Assembly (NCBI GenBank): GCA_019638255.1
Contig: JAHBUD010000001.1
Span: 2,170,001-2,234,000 of the forward strand
Length of the DNA: 64,000 bases
From: Cyclobacteriaceae bacterium
GTDB lineage: Bacteria; Bacteroidota; Bacteroidia; Cytophagales; Cyclobacteriaceae
Direction of reading: 5' to 3'
Positions 16,701-25,410 of this stretch are shown here, one piece after another; position 1 is the stretch's first letter; each line of letters begins with the position of its first letter. Under the pieces are notes generated by a model. The model saw only the letters and a list, made by a program, of their open reading frames with translations, was not told the origin of the DNA and made no database searches. A program made the position numbers and the translations under genes.

Positions 16701-17820
16701 GAGTTCGGTGACAGCCAACTTCAACCGTGCAGTAGCATATTTTGATCAGGTGAATGTTAACTACTTAAATGAAGTTATTAGTGTACTTGCGATTTCCGGC
16801 TCGGAACAGATGGCGGTGCCCCGCAAGTTTCTTTTCGTTTACCCGGATATAAGATGGCCTTACCACCCGATGGAACCACGAAGCTTTATGTTCTTTTATT
16901 ATTCGGATGTATTTATCAGCTACATATTGGAAAATGGATTGTTCACCAAATTCTATCCATCAAACGCTGAACTGGCTTATTTCAATATTTGGTTTCGGGA
17001 TTACAATCAGAAATACTGGGCTTTGCATTATTTTGCCGGTACCCCCATACGGTATGATGTCTTTTCTGAACTTGAATCGGCTATTGCAGAGCGAACTGAT
17101 GGCGGTAATGTTGACCTTAATTCCCTTCACCTGTATGCCGGCTATGAAGCCCAAATGCAAGGAGATACAACTGCCATGGTCAGCTACTACCAAAGGATAT
17201 ACCCCTCTAATCTTTTGAACATACTTCGTTCAAAAGAATTCCCAAATCAGGCAAATGGAAACGCTTTCAGAATAATATCCTATGCTGTGAAGGGCCTTGC
17301 TGAGCAGGGTCATTTTGACGAAGCTTTCAAGTTAATGTCCGTTTTTAAAAAACCAATCAATCGGTCATCACTTTATGCTTTTGCCGCCACAAAGTTGCAA
17401 CTTGAAAGAAAGAACGAAGCGTTAATTCAACAGTTGCTTGATTCGGCTTATGTTGAATTAGGCAGAGTTGAAAATCTGACTACCGGCCAACCACACCGCC
17501 AGTTGCTTGCCTATAGCATTACCTTACAGGATCCGCAGGGCAGAACAGCAGAAGCCAACCAATTAATTAAAAACCTGGGTGCGAAGTCTGTGGCACAGCA
17601 GCGAATGGCCCATGCCTATGGGTTTCACTCTTCCTTGTATGCTGGACGCCAGAATTTTCCACCGTTAATTTCGGATACCGATCAGGCAATTTTCAACTGG
17701 TGGTTGCTTTATGGGTATCAGAAAGGAATTAATCTTTACCCAGAAGCCTGGAAAAGTTTTAATCAAAATTACGTGAAACAAAATACGGAATGGATCAACT
17801 ACATTGATGAAAACATCTGA
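13765..17820 (+). CDS. Membrane-anchored nSTAND1 NTPase (first of tandem pair)
   Basis: 1351 residues. It opens with the nSTAND1 signature CPYTGLRSFTEEESLYFKGR; Walker A is GASGDGKSS (Lys54), Walker B LIILVDQFEEFF (Asp161). The NTPase and winged-helix region runs to about 560 and includes HESLIRNWEYL, typical of STAND proteins. A single hydrophobic helix (about 569-589, ALGVLLILTLSSFA) follows, then about 760 mostly helical residues with weak TPR-like character. If the NTPase is cytoplasmic, the large C-terminal sensor region lies in the periplasm. STAND proteins are switch-like oligomerising receptors; the partner effector is plausibly the upstream TIR protein. It overlaps the next gene by 14 bases. 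The N-terminal half is nearly duplicated there; the sensor halves differ. Confidence 0.9.
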   Translation: MFEEYQICPYTGLRSFTEEESLYFKGREENIESATEQLQRNKFLMLTGASGDGKSSLVYAGIIPNARAGFLKSKYTQWCVADFRPERSPFKNLCKSVANQLDISNVSTVESELQHGFSALVDLYKNSKRYADSDSVAWQQADDAGKAALKRDAANLIILVDQFEEFFTNPENYHRGAPSRDSNLVLNILLETARIALEEELPIYIVFTMRSDFIGQCAAFRGLPEYIGFSQFFVPRLNRSQLQQVIEEPATLSGNRITRRLTERLIHDLTEGVDQLPILQHALNQIWVAANNGNEEMDLIHYAMVGGMPVNELPDEHSVRFKKWFDVLPPEIQACYHEPNLQNVLDTHTNKLFEQAAEYYKTKTGKAISEEDAKKIIKVAFTCLTKIDQSRAVRNRMTLAEITNILGTKKYTSKEVGLVLNIFREPGNTFVRPFITDASDSQTLRDDDVLDITHESLIRNWEYLETWAKEEFDNYTVSLDFEQQLNRWVESKKSNGFLLSIGQLTYFENWYNTVKPNVHWIARYLPEDIAQNKKLSQAKLVLGNAQEFLQRSSRKHAVTRTVMRYGPRRIAAALGVLLILTLSSFAVRDYFRRQNDYVLRAIHDETLKLAANPKVTFADRISLTIQELQLEQTTVKEVVDYIPDPAEKLHVATGIATLLVFQGKGEPKKEIFESLAIADSLLNTWKPDQLNVEKLSKILRRINELRVTLEYAFYYNPDAQIDSWRKRNAERSAEWVSFILEKQPADFHDMQNLNLAIEHAINHKTISQQQLVGWINMLSPFENANRSAWLTENYQLNKLLIRGAQDYGIKHNGLYQLLAYLYASQGNSDRAIQCIDTLLKHSQPNYQGDYAAGADNAAQIAAVYFKYDKTGGELDDFVSGYSRRKGISEENFYSRMIGRTLHGYFAAAGNIHMYNFTDQNSNLALIFCSRQELTSYFNKYRMVVERIADPDERNFLLALSYKNEGLSKSMRTEPPSSNESSVTANFNRAVAYFDQVNVNYLNEVISVLAISGSEQMAVPRKFLFVYPDIRWPYHPMEPRSFMFFYYSDVFISYILENGLFTKFYPSNAELAYFNIWFRDYNQKYWALHYFAGTPIRYDVFSELESAIAERTDGGNVDLNSLHLYAGYEAQMQGDTTAMVSYYQRIYPSNLLNILRSKEFPNQANGNAFRIISYAVKGLAEQGHFDEAFKLMSVFKKPINRSSLYAFAATKLQLERKNEALIQQLLDSAYVELGRVENLTTGQPHRQLLAYSITLQDPQGRTAEANQLIKNLGAKSVAQQRMAHAYGFHSSLYAGRQNFPPLISDTDQAIFNWWLLYGYQKGINLYPEAWKSFNQNYVKQNTEWINYIDENI

Positions 17821-20800
17821 GTTACCAAACATCTGCCCGTACACAGGTCTTCGATCATTTACCGAAGAAGAGAGCCTTTATTTTAAAGGTCGTGATTATC
17901 AGGTTGACCAGATCACTGCTTTACTGGAGCAGAATAAGTTTTTGATGGTAACGGGTGCTTCCGGTGAAGGAAAATCTTCCTTGATTTATGCCGGTCTGAT
18001 ACCCAATGCACGGGCAGGCTTCTTCAAAGCACGCTATACCAACTGGGTGGTTGCTGATTTCAGACCGGAGCGCAGCCCTGTGAAGAACATGGCGAAGTCG
18101 CTGGCCGAACGATTTGACCGATCGGCTTCAACGGTTGAGACAGAGCTTAGGCGTGGATTTTCTTCACTGATTGATTTATATACCAATGCAGAATTCTTTG
18201 CCGATGACGATTCGCCAGCGTGGAGCCAGTTATCCGATACGGAGAAACGCGATAAAAAACGCAAGGCTGCCAACCTGATGCTGATCGTGGATCAGTTTGA
18301 AGAATTTTTTACCAACCCTGAAAATTATTATAACGAGGCTCCTTCTCAGGATTCACAGATTGTAGTAAACCTCGTCCTTGAAACAGCCCGCATTGCCATC
18401 AAGCGAAACTTGCCGGTGTACATTGTTTGCACGATGCGCTCCGATTACATCGGGCAATGTTCGGCCTTCCGGGGCTTGCCAGAGTACATCGGGTTTTCAC
18501 AGTTCTTTGTTCCACGATTGAAGCGCAAAGACCTTAAGCAGGTAATTGAGGAGCCCGCTATCTTAAGCGGAAACCGGATTTCTCAGCGCCTGATTGAACG
18601 GCTTGTATTTGACATAGCTGAAGGAGTTGACCAGTTACCCATTCTTCAGCATGCATTGAGTCAGATATGGCTGGCAGCCGATCGCGGCCAACAGGAAATG
18701 GATCTGATCCACTATGCCAAGGTAGGCGGCATGCCGGCTGATGAATTACCGGACGAAGACCAACAGAAGTTCAGCGACTGGTTTAACCAGTTACCCGAAA
18801 GTCAACGAAAATTCTATTCCGAAACCGGCTTAGCCAAGATTATTGAAATTCATGCGAACATCCTGTATGAAAATGCATGGGAGTACTACAACCATAAGCG
18901 CCCGGGCAACCCGTTAAGCCAACATGATGCCAAGCGCATTATTGTTAATGCGTTTTGTTGCCTCACCAAAATCGATAACAGCCGGGCTGTTCGCAACCGG
19001 ATGTCATTGGAAGAGATCACTGCGATCATCAATACACCAGAGTTCACGACAGAGATAGTGGGTGAGGTGATCAATACGTTTCGTGAAGAGGGCAACTCGT
19101 TTGTCCGGCCGTTCAAAACCGATGATCCATCCACACATACCCTTGCTGCCGACTCCGTGCTGGATATTACCCATGAAAGCCTGATCCGTAACTGGAACAA
19201 ACTGAATAAGTGGGCCAGCCGCGAGTATGAATTTTACTCCACGTATCTCGATTTTAAAAAGCAATTGGATCGCTGGAAGCAAAGTGGAAAGAGCAGCGGT
19301 TTCCTGCTTCCCATTGGTCCGTTAACCTATTTTGAAAAATGGTATAGCGACTGTAAACCCAATGTGGCGTGGCTGATGCGATATTCCGATGTGCAGAATG
19401 ATACAGCACAGGCGAAGGTTCAGGCACAGGAAACCCTTACAGATATCCGGCAATTTTTAAAGCGCAGTGCACGGAAGGTATTTGTGACAAAGGCCTTTAT
19501 GAAATATGGCCCCCAACGAATAGCCACTTCATTAGCGATTTTGATCCTTATTACGCTGAGCGGTTTCTATTGGTACGATGCCGAACAGAAGAAAAACGAG
19601 CGGGTGATTGAGCGTGTTAGAAGTGAGGCAATGAGCCTAATGAAAAGTGAACAGGTTGACTTACAAACCAAGACTTTCTATTTGTTAACAGAAGAACGTT
19701 ATAAACCTGGTTCACTTATTCCTTATTTGCAATCACTTGATGCGAAAAGTCGATTGCAACAGGCTGTTGATGTGTACCGTATTCTGATGTATTTGGATAA
19801 GCGCTTTAATGGCACGTTGAAATCGGAGTTGGTTGAATTTATTAAGGAAAATTGCAGGAATGAGCAGTTCGATAAAGAACCCGATTTTCTGATCACTGAG
19901 CGGAACAAGTTTATATTTATTCTTGCACGCGACCAATACTACAGCCCGGATGAATTTAAAACCGAAGTATTAGAGCAATTGCTTGAATTCAACCGTGACC
20001 TGGTACTTCAATTTTACCGTGATCCTTCGATGTTTCGCCCGGCAGTACCGTTTGAGTTAAATGTTGCCGTACAGTTTTGGCTTACACTTGGAAATACATC
20101 AAAAGAAAAGTTACAGGAATTAACTGATGCGATTTCGCCACTTCACGATCAGGGGAAGATAGCATTCGCGACCTATTACCCGAAAGGAAGTTTTGAACCG
20201 AATGGACGGAATCCAAGCGACTTCAACAATGGGTACCATACATTGGCATCCTTGTACGCTGCGCTAGGTGATGTGGTTGGTATTGAATGGTGTTTCAATA
20301 CATTAATAGAGCAGAATCAACGTAATTATTTCGAACTCGCCCGGTTATTCAATAACCACCAGAATATTATCGGCTTAATGTATCAATATGGTTATCGCAA
20401 CCAGGTCGATCGCATTCTTGACTGGATAGAAAAAAATACTGTTGATAATCCTCGACTTACAGTTTACCGTAACATCATCCTTCGGGGCGGGTATATCAGT
20501 CATTTATATGCTGAAGCCAATATCGAGAAAAATGTTTTCCGGTCATATCGCGGGTATTTATATCCAACCCTCTATTTCTGCGAACGTGATATTTTCGATC
20601 AAATCATGGAGGATTATGAAAAGGTAATCAGGCAGGTCAAAGACCCGAACGAGCGCGAGTTTCAATTAGCGTTTAATGGTAAGCGCAAAGCCATGTACCG
20701 TCATAAATACTGGTACGACCGACAATTGCCAATAGATGAAAAATTACTGGATGGCTGGCTGCTGGAAGCGTGGGAACACTTTCAGAAGGTAAGCCCGCAA

Positions 20801-21856
20801 TATCTTGAAGGTAAAGTATCGTCCACTGTTCCCTATTATACTGATGGTGTTCGGACCAGCGATGTTTCGCGTAAGGCACAGTTTATTTATCCCGATTATC
20901 GGGATGGCTGGTTCAGTTCAACCTTTCATACCGATTATTTCTATAACTGGCTTAATAAAACCGGAAATATATCCAGGCTTTATAAGTCGGGTGACGACCT
21001 GATGGTAATACACGACTGGCTGGCCCGCGCATTTTTTACCAGGCTATTTCCACCCCCCGGAATGTTGGATAATAACTATCCATTGTCAATGGATTTGCTG
21101 AAGGATATCCTGGCTTTTGTTGATCAGCACCCTCAAGGCAGGTTGTTTGATAGAAACTTATTGTTGCTTATTCTTTCTAATCATGCGTTTGAAGATGGAA
21201 ATACAGCGGAAGGATATGCATACTACAAGCGCATTGATCCAAAGTCGCTGGAAGGTTCGTCTAATCGATATGAATATATTGAAAAGATTTACTTTTTAAA
21301 CATGATGAAGCAACTCGCCATAAACCTGGCAACTTGCGGCAATAGAGAGGAGGCGCTGAGCATGGTAGAGCAGTTTGCTACTAATGAAGAGCGAACATTC
21401 GGTTATTTGTTTGTAGCGGAATTTGTTTATCAGCAAGGTGCCAACCCAGAGGCATTTATTTATCTTGATTCAGCCTTTTCATATGCCAATCGAGTCGATT
21501 TTTCCTCTTTGAACTTTGGGTTGGATAGCCGTTTTAATATGATCTTACTGCTTTCACGAATGGGAGGTAATCAAATTAATGCGAAGGCTATTGAGATACT
21601 GAGGGAGATTCCGGAAGGTGCGAAATTTGATGCTATTCTGGCGCGCGTGGTGGGCGTAGCGTATGAAGGTAATTTTTATAGAGCACGAATGTCTATTCCT
21701 GGAACCTTAACGGAAAGTCAGGATTTAGACTGTCGCGCTCAGATCTTGCGTGAAGCGTGTAAAAAGAGAGATGAGTTGGTGAATGACAGACGTTGGGAAG
21801 CCATGGATCGTTTTGATGCCTGGTTGTGGTACTATGTAAACTATTTATCAATTTAA
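17807..21856 (+). CDS. Membrane-anchored nSTAND1 NTPase (second of tandem pair)
   Basis: 1349 residues from the ATG at 17807 (the TTG one codon earlier is not needed). Same plan as the preceding gene: CPYTGLRSFTEEESLYFKGR, Walker A GASGEGKSS (Lys56), Walker B LMLIVDQFEEFF (Asp162), STAND region with HESLIRNWNKL, one membrane helix at about 571-592, then about 750 helical residues that align poorly with those of its neighbour. The pair therefore looks like a duplication with a conserved motor and diverged sensor. The start lies inside the upstream gene and the stop abuts the ATG of the membrane protein at 21857, so the genes are translationally coupled. The trigger is unknown. Confidence 0.9.
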   Translation: MKTSELPNICPYTGLRSFTEEESLYFKGRDYQVDQITALLEQNKFLMVTGASGEGKSSLIYAGLIPNARAGFFKARYTNWVVADFRPERSPVKNMAKSLAERFDRSASTVETELRRGFSSLIDLYTNAEFFADDDSPAWSQLSDTEKRDKKRKAANLMLIVDQFEEFFTNPENYYNEAPSQDSQIVVNLVLETARIAIKRNLPVYIVCTMRSDYIGQCSAFRGLPEYIGFSQFFVPRLKRKDLKQVIEEPAILSGNRISQRLIERLVFDIAEGVDQLPILQHALSQIWLAADRGQQEMDLIHYAKVGGMPADELPDEDQQKFSDWFNQLPESQRKFYSETGLAKIIEIHANILYENAWEYYNHKRPGNPLSQHDAKRIIVNAFCCLTKIDNSRAVRNRMSLEEITAIINTPEFTTEIVGEVINTFREEGNSFVRPFKTDDPSTHTLAADSVLDITHESLIRNWNKLNKWASREYEFYSTYLDFKKQLDRWKQSGKSSGFLLPIGPLTYFEKWYSDCKPNVAWLMRYSDVQNDTAQAKVQAQETLTDIRQFLKRSARKVFVTKAFMKYGPQRIATSLAILILITLSGFYWYDAEQKKNERVIERVRSEAMSLMKSEQVDLQTKTFYLLTEERYKPGSLIPYLQSLDAKSRLQQAVDVYRILMYLDKRFNGTLKSELVEFIKENCRNEQFDKEPDFLITERNKFIFILARDQYYSPDEFKTEVLEQLLEFNRDLVLQFYRDPSMFRPAVPFELNVAVQFWLTLGNTSKEKLQELTDAISPLHDQGKIAFATYYPKGSFEPNGRNPSDFNNGYHTLASLYAALGDVVGIEWCFNTLIEQNQRNYFELARLFNNHQNIIGLMYQYGYRNQVDRILDWIEKNTVDNPRLTVYRNIILRGGYISHLYAEANIEKNVFRSYRGYLYPTLYFCERDIFDQIMEDYEKVIRQVKDPNEREFQLAFNGKRKAMYRHKYWYDRQLPIDEKLLDGWLLEAWEHFQKVSPQYLEGKVSSTVPYYTDGVRTSDVSRKAQFIYPDYRDGWFSSTFHTDYFYNWLNKTGNISRLYKSGDDLMVIHDWLARAFFTRLFPPPGMLDNNYPLSMDLLKDILAFVDQHPQGRLFDRNLLLLILSNHAFEDGNTAEGYAYYKRIDPKSLEGSSNRYEYIEKIYFLNMMKQLAINLATCGNREEALSMVEQFATNEERTFGYLFVAEFVYQQGANPEAFIYLDSAFSYANRVDFSSLNFGLDSRFNMILLLSRMGGNQINAKAIEILREIPEGAKFDAILARVVGVAYEGNFYRARMSIPGTLTESQDLDCRAQILREACKKRDELVNDRRWEAMDRFDAWLWYYVNYLSI

Positions 21857-22663
21857 ATGAGTCGCTATAACCCATTTTACTACTTACTGTTTGTACTGCT
21901 GATATTCGGTGCCTTTGCTTCTATGGCACAGAATGATTATGGTATTAAAATTCTTGGAGGAGCGGCTTTCGTTTTTGGTCTGTTATTTCTGATGCAGTTA
22001 ATAGGCGAACTAATATCAAAGCACAAGATGGATGTGGTTGCCGTGGCTGAATTGTTCGGCTTAACTGTAATTGCGATTATCCTTTCCATGCGTGTATTCT
22101 ATTTACGCTTCCCCTTTGTGGAAATCGTATTTGGTCTGGCTGGCCTGATTCTTCTAGCAGCTTACTTACTAAAGTTGGCTCAAACATGGCGAAACCTGCG
22201 AACAAAAAATCTTGCGCTGGCTATCCTTTTGGTGATGTTCCATGGTAGCATACTGTGTTATGTTGCTTCAATGACTTTTGTTCCTTTTATGCCCGCATTG
22301 GCTGAGCCATTGGGTGGTGCAGGATTATTATTGCTGCTATTGTTTTTGATTATTGGATGGCTAAAGCGGGAAATGTTGGTGGAAGGCGAGAAATTATCAG
22401 CATTTACTTTTGTTTCACGTGTTAGGGATCGTTCTATTGTACTCATCGCATTATTTCTTTTGTTTACCGCCTATATGGGATTAACCAAAATCGATTTTAT
22501 TCCTAAAATGTACTCAGACGAGTTTCCTCAAAAGTATTTTGAACTGGTCAATCAGGCTGAATCAGGAAAGGAGAATTCGATTGATGGCAGGTATAAACAC
22601 GAGGAGTTTAAGGAAATGTACGACAAGTTCATTAACCGCCACGTAAGCTCCGATAAAAAGTGA
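21857..22663 (+). CDS. Seven-helix integral membrane protein of the TIR/nSTAND operon
   Basis: 268 residues, no family recognised. Seven hydrophobic segments are visible (starting near YYLLFVLLIFGAF, then GGAAFVFGLLFLM, AELFGLTVIAIIL, VFGLAGLILLAAYLL, AILLVMFHGSILC, GLLLLLLFLIIGW and VLIALFLLFTAYMG), ending in a charged tail of about 50 residues that is rich in Lys/Glu. The ATG directly follows the stop of the second nSTAND gene with no gap, which ties it to the system. It could be a membrane anchor or assembly partner for the two membrane-spanning nSTAND proteins, or a pore-type effector. No catalytic motif is seen. Confidence 0.8.
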   Translation: MSRYNPFYYLLFVLLIFGAFASMAQNDYGIKILGGAAFVFGLLFLMQLIGELISKHKMDVVAVAELFGLTVIAIILSMRVFYLRFPFVEIVFGLAGLILLAAYLLKLAQTWRNLRTKNLALAILLVMFHGSILCYVASMTFVPFMPALAEPLGGAGLLLLLLFLIIGWLKREMLVEGEKLSAFTFVSRVRDRSIVLIALFLLFTAYMGLTKIDFIPKMYSDEFPQKYFELVNQAESGKENSIDGRYKHEEFKEMYDKFINRHVSSDKK

Positions 22664-22670
22664 AACGAAC

Positions 22671-24389
22671 GTGTCTGAATCCATTCAACTTCTTGAGAAA
22701 TTAGTTAGTTCCGGTCGCTACCTGGAAGCACGCCAGCTTACTGGTAAATTGAAAAACTCTCAAGATGTAAATCAGGTTCGGGTAGATCAATTGCTAGCGT
22801 TAAGTCTTTCCAAGTCTGGCTCACCGGAGTCAGCGCTGGAGCATCTGGAGCCGGTCTATCGTCAATATGCCGATGATCCGGAAACGGCAGGCATCATGGG
22901 TGGCATTTATAAAGATTTATTTAAAAAGCATCAGGATTCAAAGTATGCCATTCTCTCCCGCGATACGTACTTAAAAAACTTTCAGGCCACTAAGAATTAT
23001 TATCCCGGTATTAATGCGGCTACCATGTCGGCCATTGCCGGCCGGGCAGCGCAGGGGCGGGAGATTGCATCTCAGGTGATTGCATTACTTAATCCAGAGT
23101 CTACCGATTTTTGGGAATTGGCCACGCTGGGGGAGGCCCACCTGTTAACCAAGAACAGGGCACAATCGGTTGAGTTTTTTATTAAAGCACGACAACTGGC
23201 CGGAACGGACTGGGGAAAAGTTACCAGTGTGTACAATCAACTTTGGTTACTGAACCATTATGCACCGGTGCCCAAGGAAATTCAAAAGGTATTCAGTCCG
23301 CCCGCTGTGGTGGCCTTTGTAGGTCATATGATTGATCATCCGGAGCGAACCGTGCCCAGGTTTCCTGCATCTATTGAAAGCAACGTTAAGGAAGCCATCA
23401 AGGGGGCCATCAAAACATTGAATGCCAGTATAGGTTATTGTTCTTTGGCCTGCGGTGGCGACATTCTGTTTGCTGAAGCCATGGAAGAGGCGGGTGGAGA
23501 GGTGCAATTGTTTCTCCCGTTTGCCAAGGATGATTTTGCAAACATTAGTGTTCGGTTTGCCGGTGACCACTGGGTTGAGCGGTTTGAACGCCTGAGTAAT
23601 AAATTTCCAGTCACCTATGTTACAGAAGAAAAGTATGAAGGATTTGATGACCTCTTCAGTTTTCAAAGTCGTATTATTTTTGGCTCCGCTGTTTTGCGTA
23701 GCGCATCGTACCACCAAGAGCCTACGTTGTTAACCGTTCTTTCGGATACCGATTTACGAAGAAAGGAGGGCGGAACGCGTGACACCGTGCGGATGTGGCC
23801 TTTTGCTGATAAGTATATCAATGTTAACCCCGATCAGTTTGTTGCCCCGGTAACAGTGACCACACCCGTTTCAAGTGGTTTTCCAACGATAGAAAAGAAA
23901 ATTGCCCGCCCGGTATTGTACCTCGTGCTTGCCGATTTGTCGCAGTTGCCTGTACTGGAAAAAGAACGTGTAAATAAAGTTGTCCAATCAAAACTCTCGG
24001 ATGAACTTATCCCTTACAAGGCTTTTGAACAACAACCTGATTCAATCTTTATTTCTTTTGATGCGGAAACCAGTGCCCTCGATTTTGTCCAGTTGATTAT
24101 GGGACAACAACCAAAAGGTGATCATCTCATTAAACTCAGCCTTCATGCCGGCCCGGTTTACCTCGAGAATGATGGACAGAAGAATGTGAAAATGGTTGAG
24201 GGTGAAAATATAAAGCTGATACAGGAGATGAACCGCCTTTCACCACGCGGAGGAATTGTAGCCAGCGATCACTTTGCTTCGCTACTAGCACTGAATGACA
24301 AAAAATTTAAACTGGAGTATGCGGGTATGCTTCAGGGCAGCTCGGCTTCAAAAGCCAGGGGTGTTTATAATGTAGCCATTAAGATTTGA
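22671..24389 (+). CDS. TPR/TRAF-binding-like + SLOG-like + degenerate class III cyclase protein
   Basis: 572 residues from a GTG seven bases after the previous stop. Residues 1-205: helical repeats like the TRAFs-binding/DUF4071 region (KNYYPGINAATM). About 212-378: a SLOG-like Rossmann domain (VVAFVGHMIDHP; CSLACGGDILFAEA; VQLFLPFAKDDF). About 412-572: a class III cyclase-like fold, with possible metal ligands Asp422 (VLADLSQLP) and Asp457 (QPDSIFISFD), LSLHAGPVYLE, and a GGIVASDHFASLL segment. The transition-state Asn and Arg of true cyclases appear replaced (GENIKLIQEM), so it more likely binds than makes a nucleotide. Last gene of the operon. A TIR product sensed by a SLOG domain recalls the logic of Thoeris; this is inference. 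Confidence 0.78.
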   Translation: MSESIQLLEKLVSSGRYLEARQLTGKLKNSQDVNQVRVDQLLALSLSKSGSPESALEHLEPVYRQYADDPETAGIMGGIYKDLFKKHQDSKYAILSRDTYLKNFQATKNYYPGINAATMSAIAGRAAQGREIASQVIALLNPESTDFWELATLGEAHLLTKNRAQSVEFFIKARQLAGTDWGKVTSVYNQLWLLNHYAPVPKEIQKVFSPPAVVAFVGHMIDHPERTVPRFPASIESNVKEAIKGAIKTLNASIGYCSLACGGDILFAEAMEEAGGEVQLFLPFAKDDFANISVRFAGDHWVERFERLSNKFPVTYVTEEKYEGFDDLFSFQSRIIFGSAVLRSASYHQEPTLLTVLSDTDLRRKEGGTRDTVRMWPFADKYINVNPDQFVAPVTVTTPVSSGFPTIEKKIARPVLYLVLADLSQLPVLEKERVNKVVQSKLSDELIPYKAFEQQPDSIFISFDAETSALDFVQLIMGQQPKGDHLIKLSLHAGPVYLENDGQKNVKMVEGENIKLIQEMNRLSPRGGIVASDHFASLLALNDKKFKLEYAGMLQGSSASKARGVYNVAIKI

Positions 24390-24427
24390 AATCAGTTTAA
24401 CATTTCGCTGACTGAGCCTATCACAAA

Positions 24428-25384
24428 TTATTCTTTTAGAAATGATAATGCTGCCTCAACAGATTCGTCAGGTATTTCTTCCATAGGCACATGTCCAGCG
24501 CTATCAAAAATGATAAGTCGGGAGTGCTCAATGGCCTGATGAAACCGATGAGCATGTTCAACCGGAATCCAGGCATCCCTGGCGCCCCATAAAATCAGTG
24601 TTGGGATTTTTATAAAGGGAATGCTATCCTGAAGATCCCTTCCGGAATTACGCAGGCGGTTTAGGGTTGCTTCACGATTTCCTTCCCGCAAAATTAATTC
24701 ATAGTATCGGTCTATGGTTTCTGATTTTACTTTTGTTTTAATGCCATACACTTGCTGAAGATTACGCTTGAAAAGAAAGTAGGGTGTTATTTTGCTGAGT
24801 ACTTTTCCAACGGCATCAATTGATAGAAGTATGAAGATAAACGGACGCTTGGTTGGTTTTGTAGTTGAGTCGGATGTTATTTTCCAAAATCCTGCAGCAT
24901 CAACCAATATAAGTTTCTTCACGCGGTTTGGCTGTCGAAGCGCCATCTTCCAGGCTACATTTCCGCCCATGGAATTACCGGCAAGGTAAAAGGTGTCCAA
25001 CTTCATAGTGTCGGCCAGCGCAAAGAGTAAACGAGCATATTCGTCTGTTGTGTAGTTTTCTATTGATGTTGGACCGGTAAGTCCGTGGCCAGGCAGATCC
25101 AAAGAAATGGTTGTAAAGTATTTACTGAGTTCATCCTCCCATCCTTTCCAGGTGTGAAGGGAGGCGAAGCTTCCGTGTACCAACATAACCGGAGCGCCAG
25201 AGCCGCGTTTTCGGATATGAATATTAACCCCATCAACCAAAGTGTACCTTGATTCCTGGGTGAAATAGGTAGGCTCCAGTTTTTCAACCGGAATATCCGC
25301 TTTATAGTTGGCAGCCAGGAAAATCAGAATAACAGCAAAAAGAAATGCCAGCGTATAGCCTATCCATTTTATTATTTTTTTCAT
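24428..25384 (-). CDS. Alpha/beta hydrolase, membrane-anchored
   Basis: 318 residues. An N-terminal hydrophobic segment (IGYTLAFLFAVILIFLAA) anchors or exports the protein. The catalytic triad is readable: nucleophile Ser138 in LAGNSMGGN, acid Asp in LWGARDAWIP, and His in DSAGHVPME; HGSFASLHTW supplies the oxyanion-hole region. It belongs to the large alpha/beta hydrolase fold 1 group (esterase, lipase or haloalkane-dehalogenase-like) and the substrate is not predictable. It lies 26 bases downstream of the metallophosphatase gene in the same direction, so it is probably the last gene of the four-gene leftward operon from 28441. It converges on the TIR/nSTAND operon with no obvious terminator between. 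Confidence 0.9.
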   Translation of the reverse strand: MKKIIKWIGYTLAFLFAVILIFLAANYKADIPVEKLEPTYFTQESRYTLVDGVNIHIRKRGSGAPVMLVHGSFASLHTWKGWEDELSKYFTTISLDLPGHGLTGPTSIENYTTDEYARLLFALADTMKLDTFYLAGNSMGGNVAWKMALRQPNRVKKLILVDAAGFWKITSDSTTKPTKRPFIFILLSIDAVGKVLSKITPYFLFKRNLQQVYGIKTKVKSETIDRYYELILREGNREATLNRLRNSGRDLQDSIPFIKIPTLILWGARDAWIPVEHAHRFHQAIEHSRLIIFDSAGHVPMEEIPDESVEAALSFLKE

Positions 25385-25410
25385 GGAGTTGTATTGGCTG
25401 AGGCTCGTGC

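Noticed and set aside
23247..23717. 156-codon open frame on the minus strand inside the SLOG-cyclase-like gene
   Set aside because: It lies wholly antisense to a well-supported gene, has no recognisable domain and no promoter; a coding shadow.
22671..24389. Active adenylate cyclase at the end of the nSTAND operon
   Set aside because: Transition-state Asn and Arg appear replaced; called cyclase-like only.
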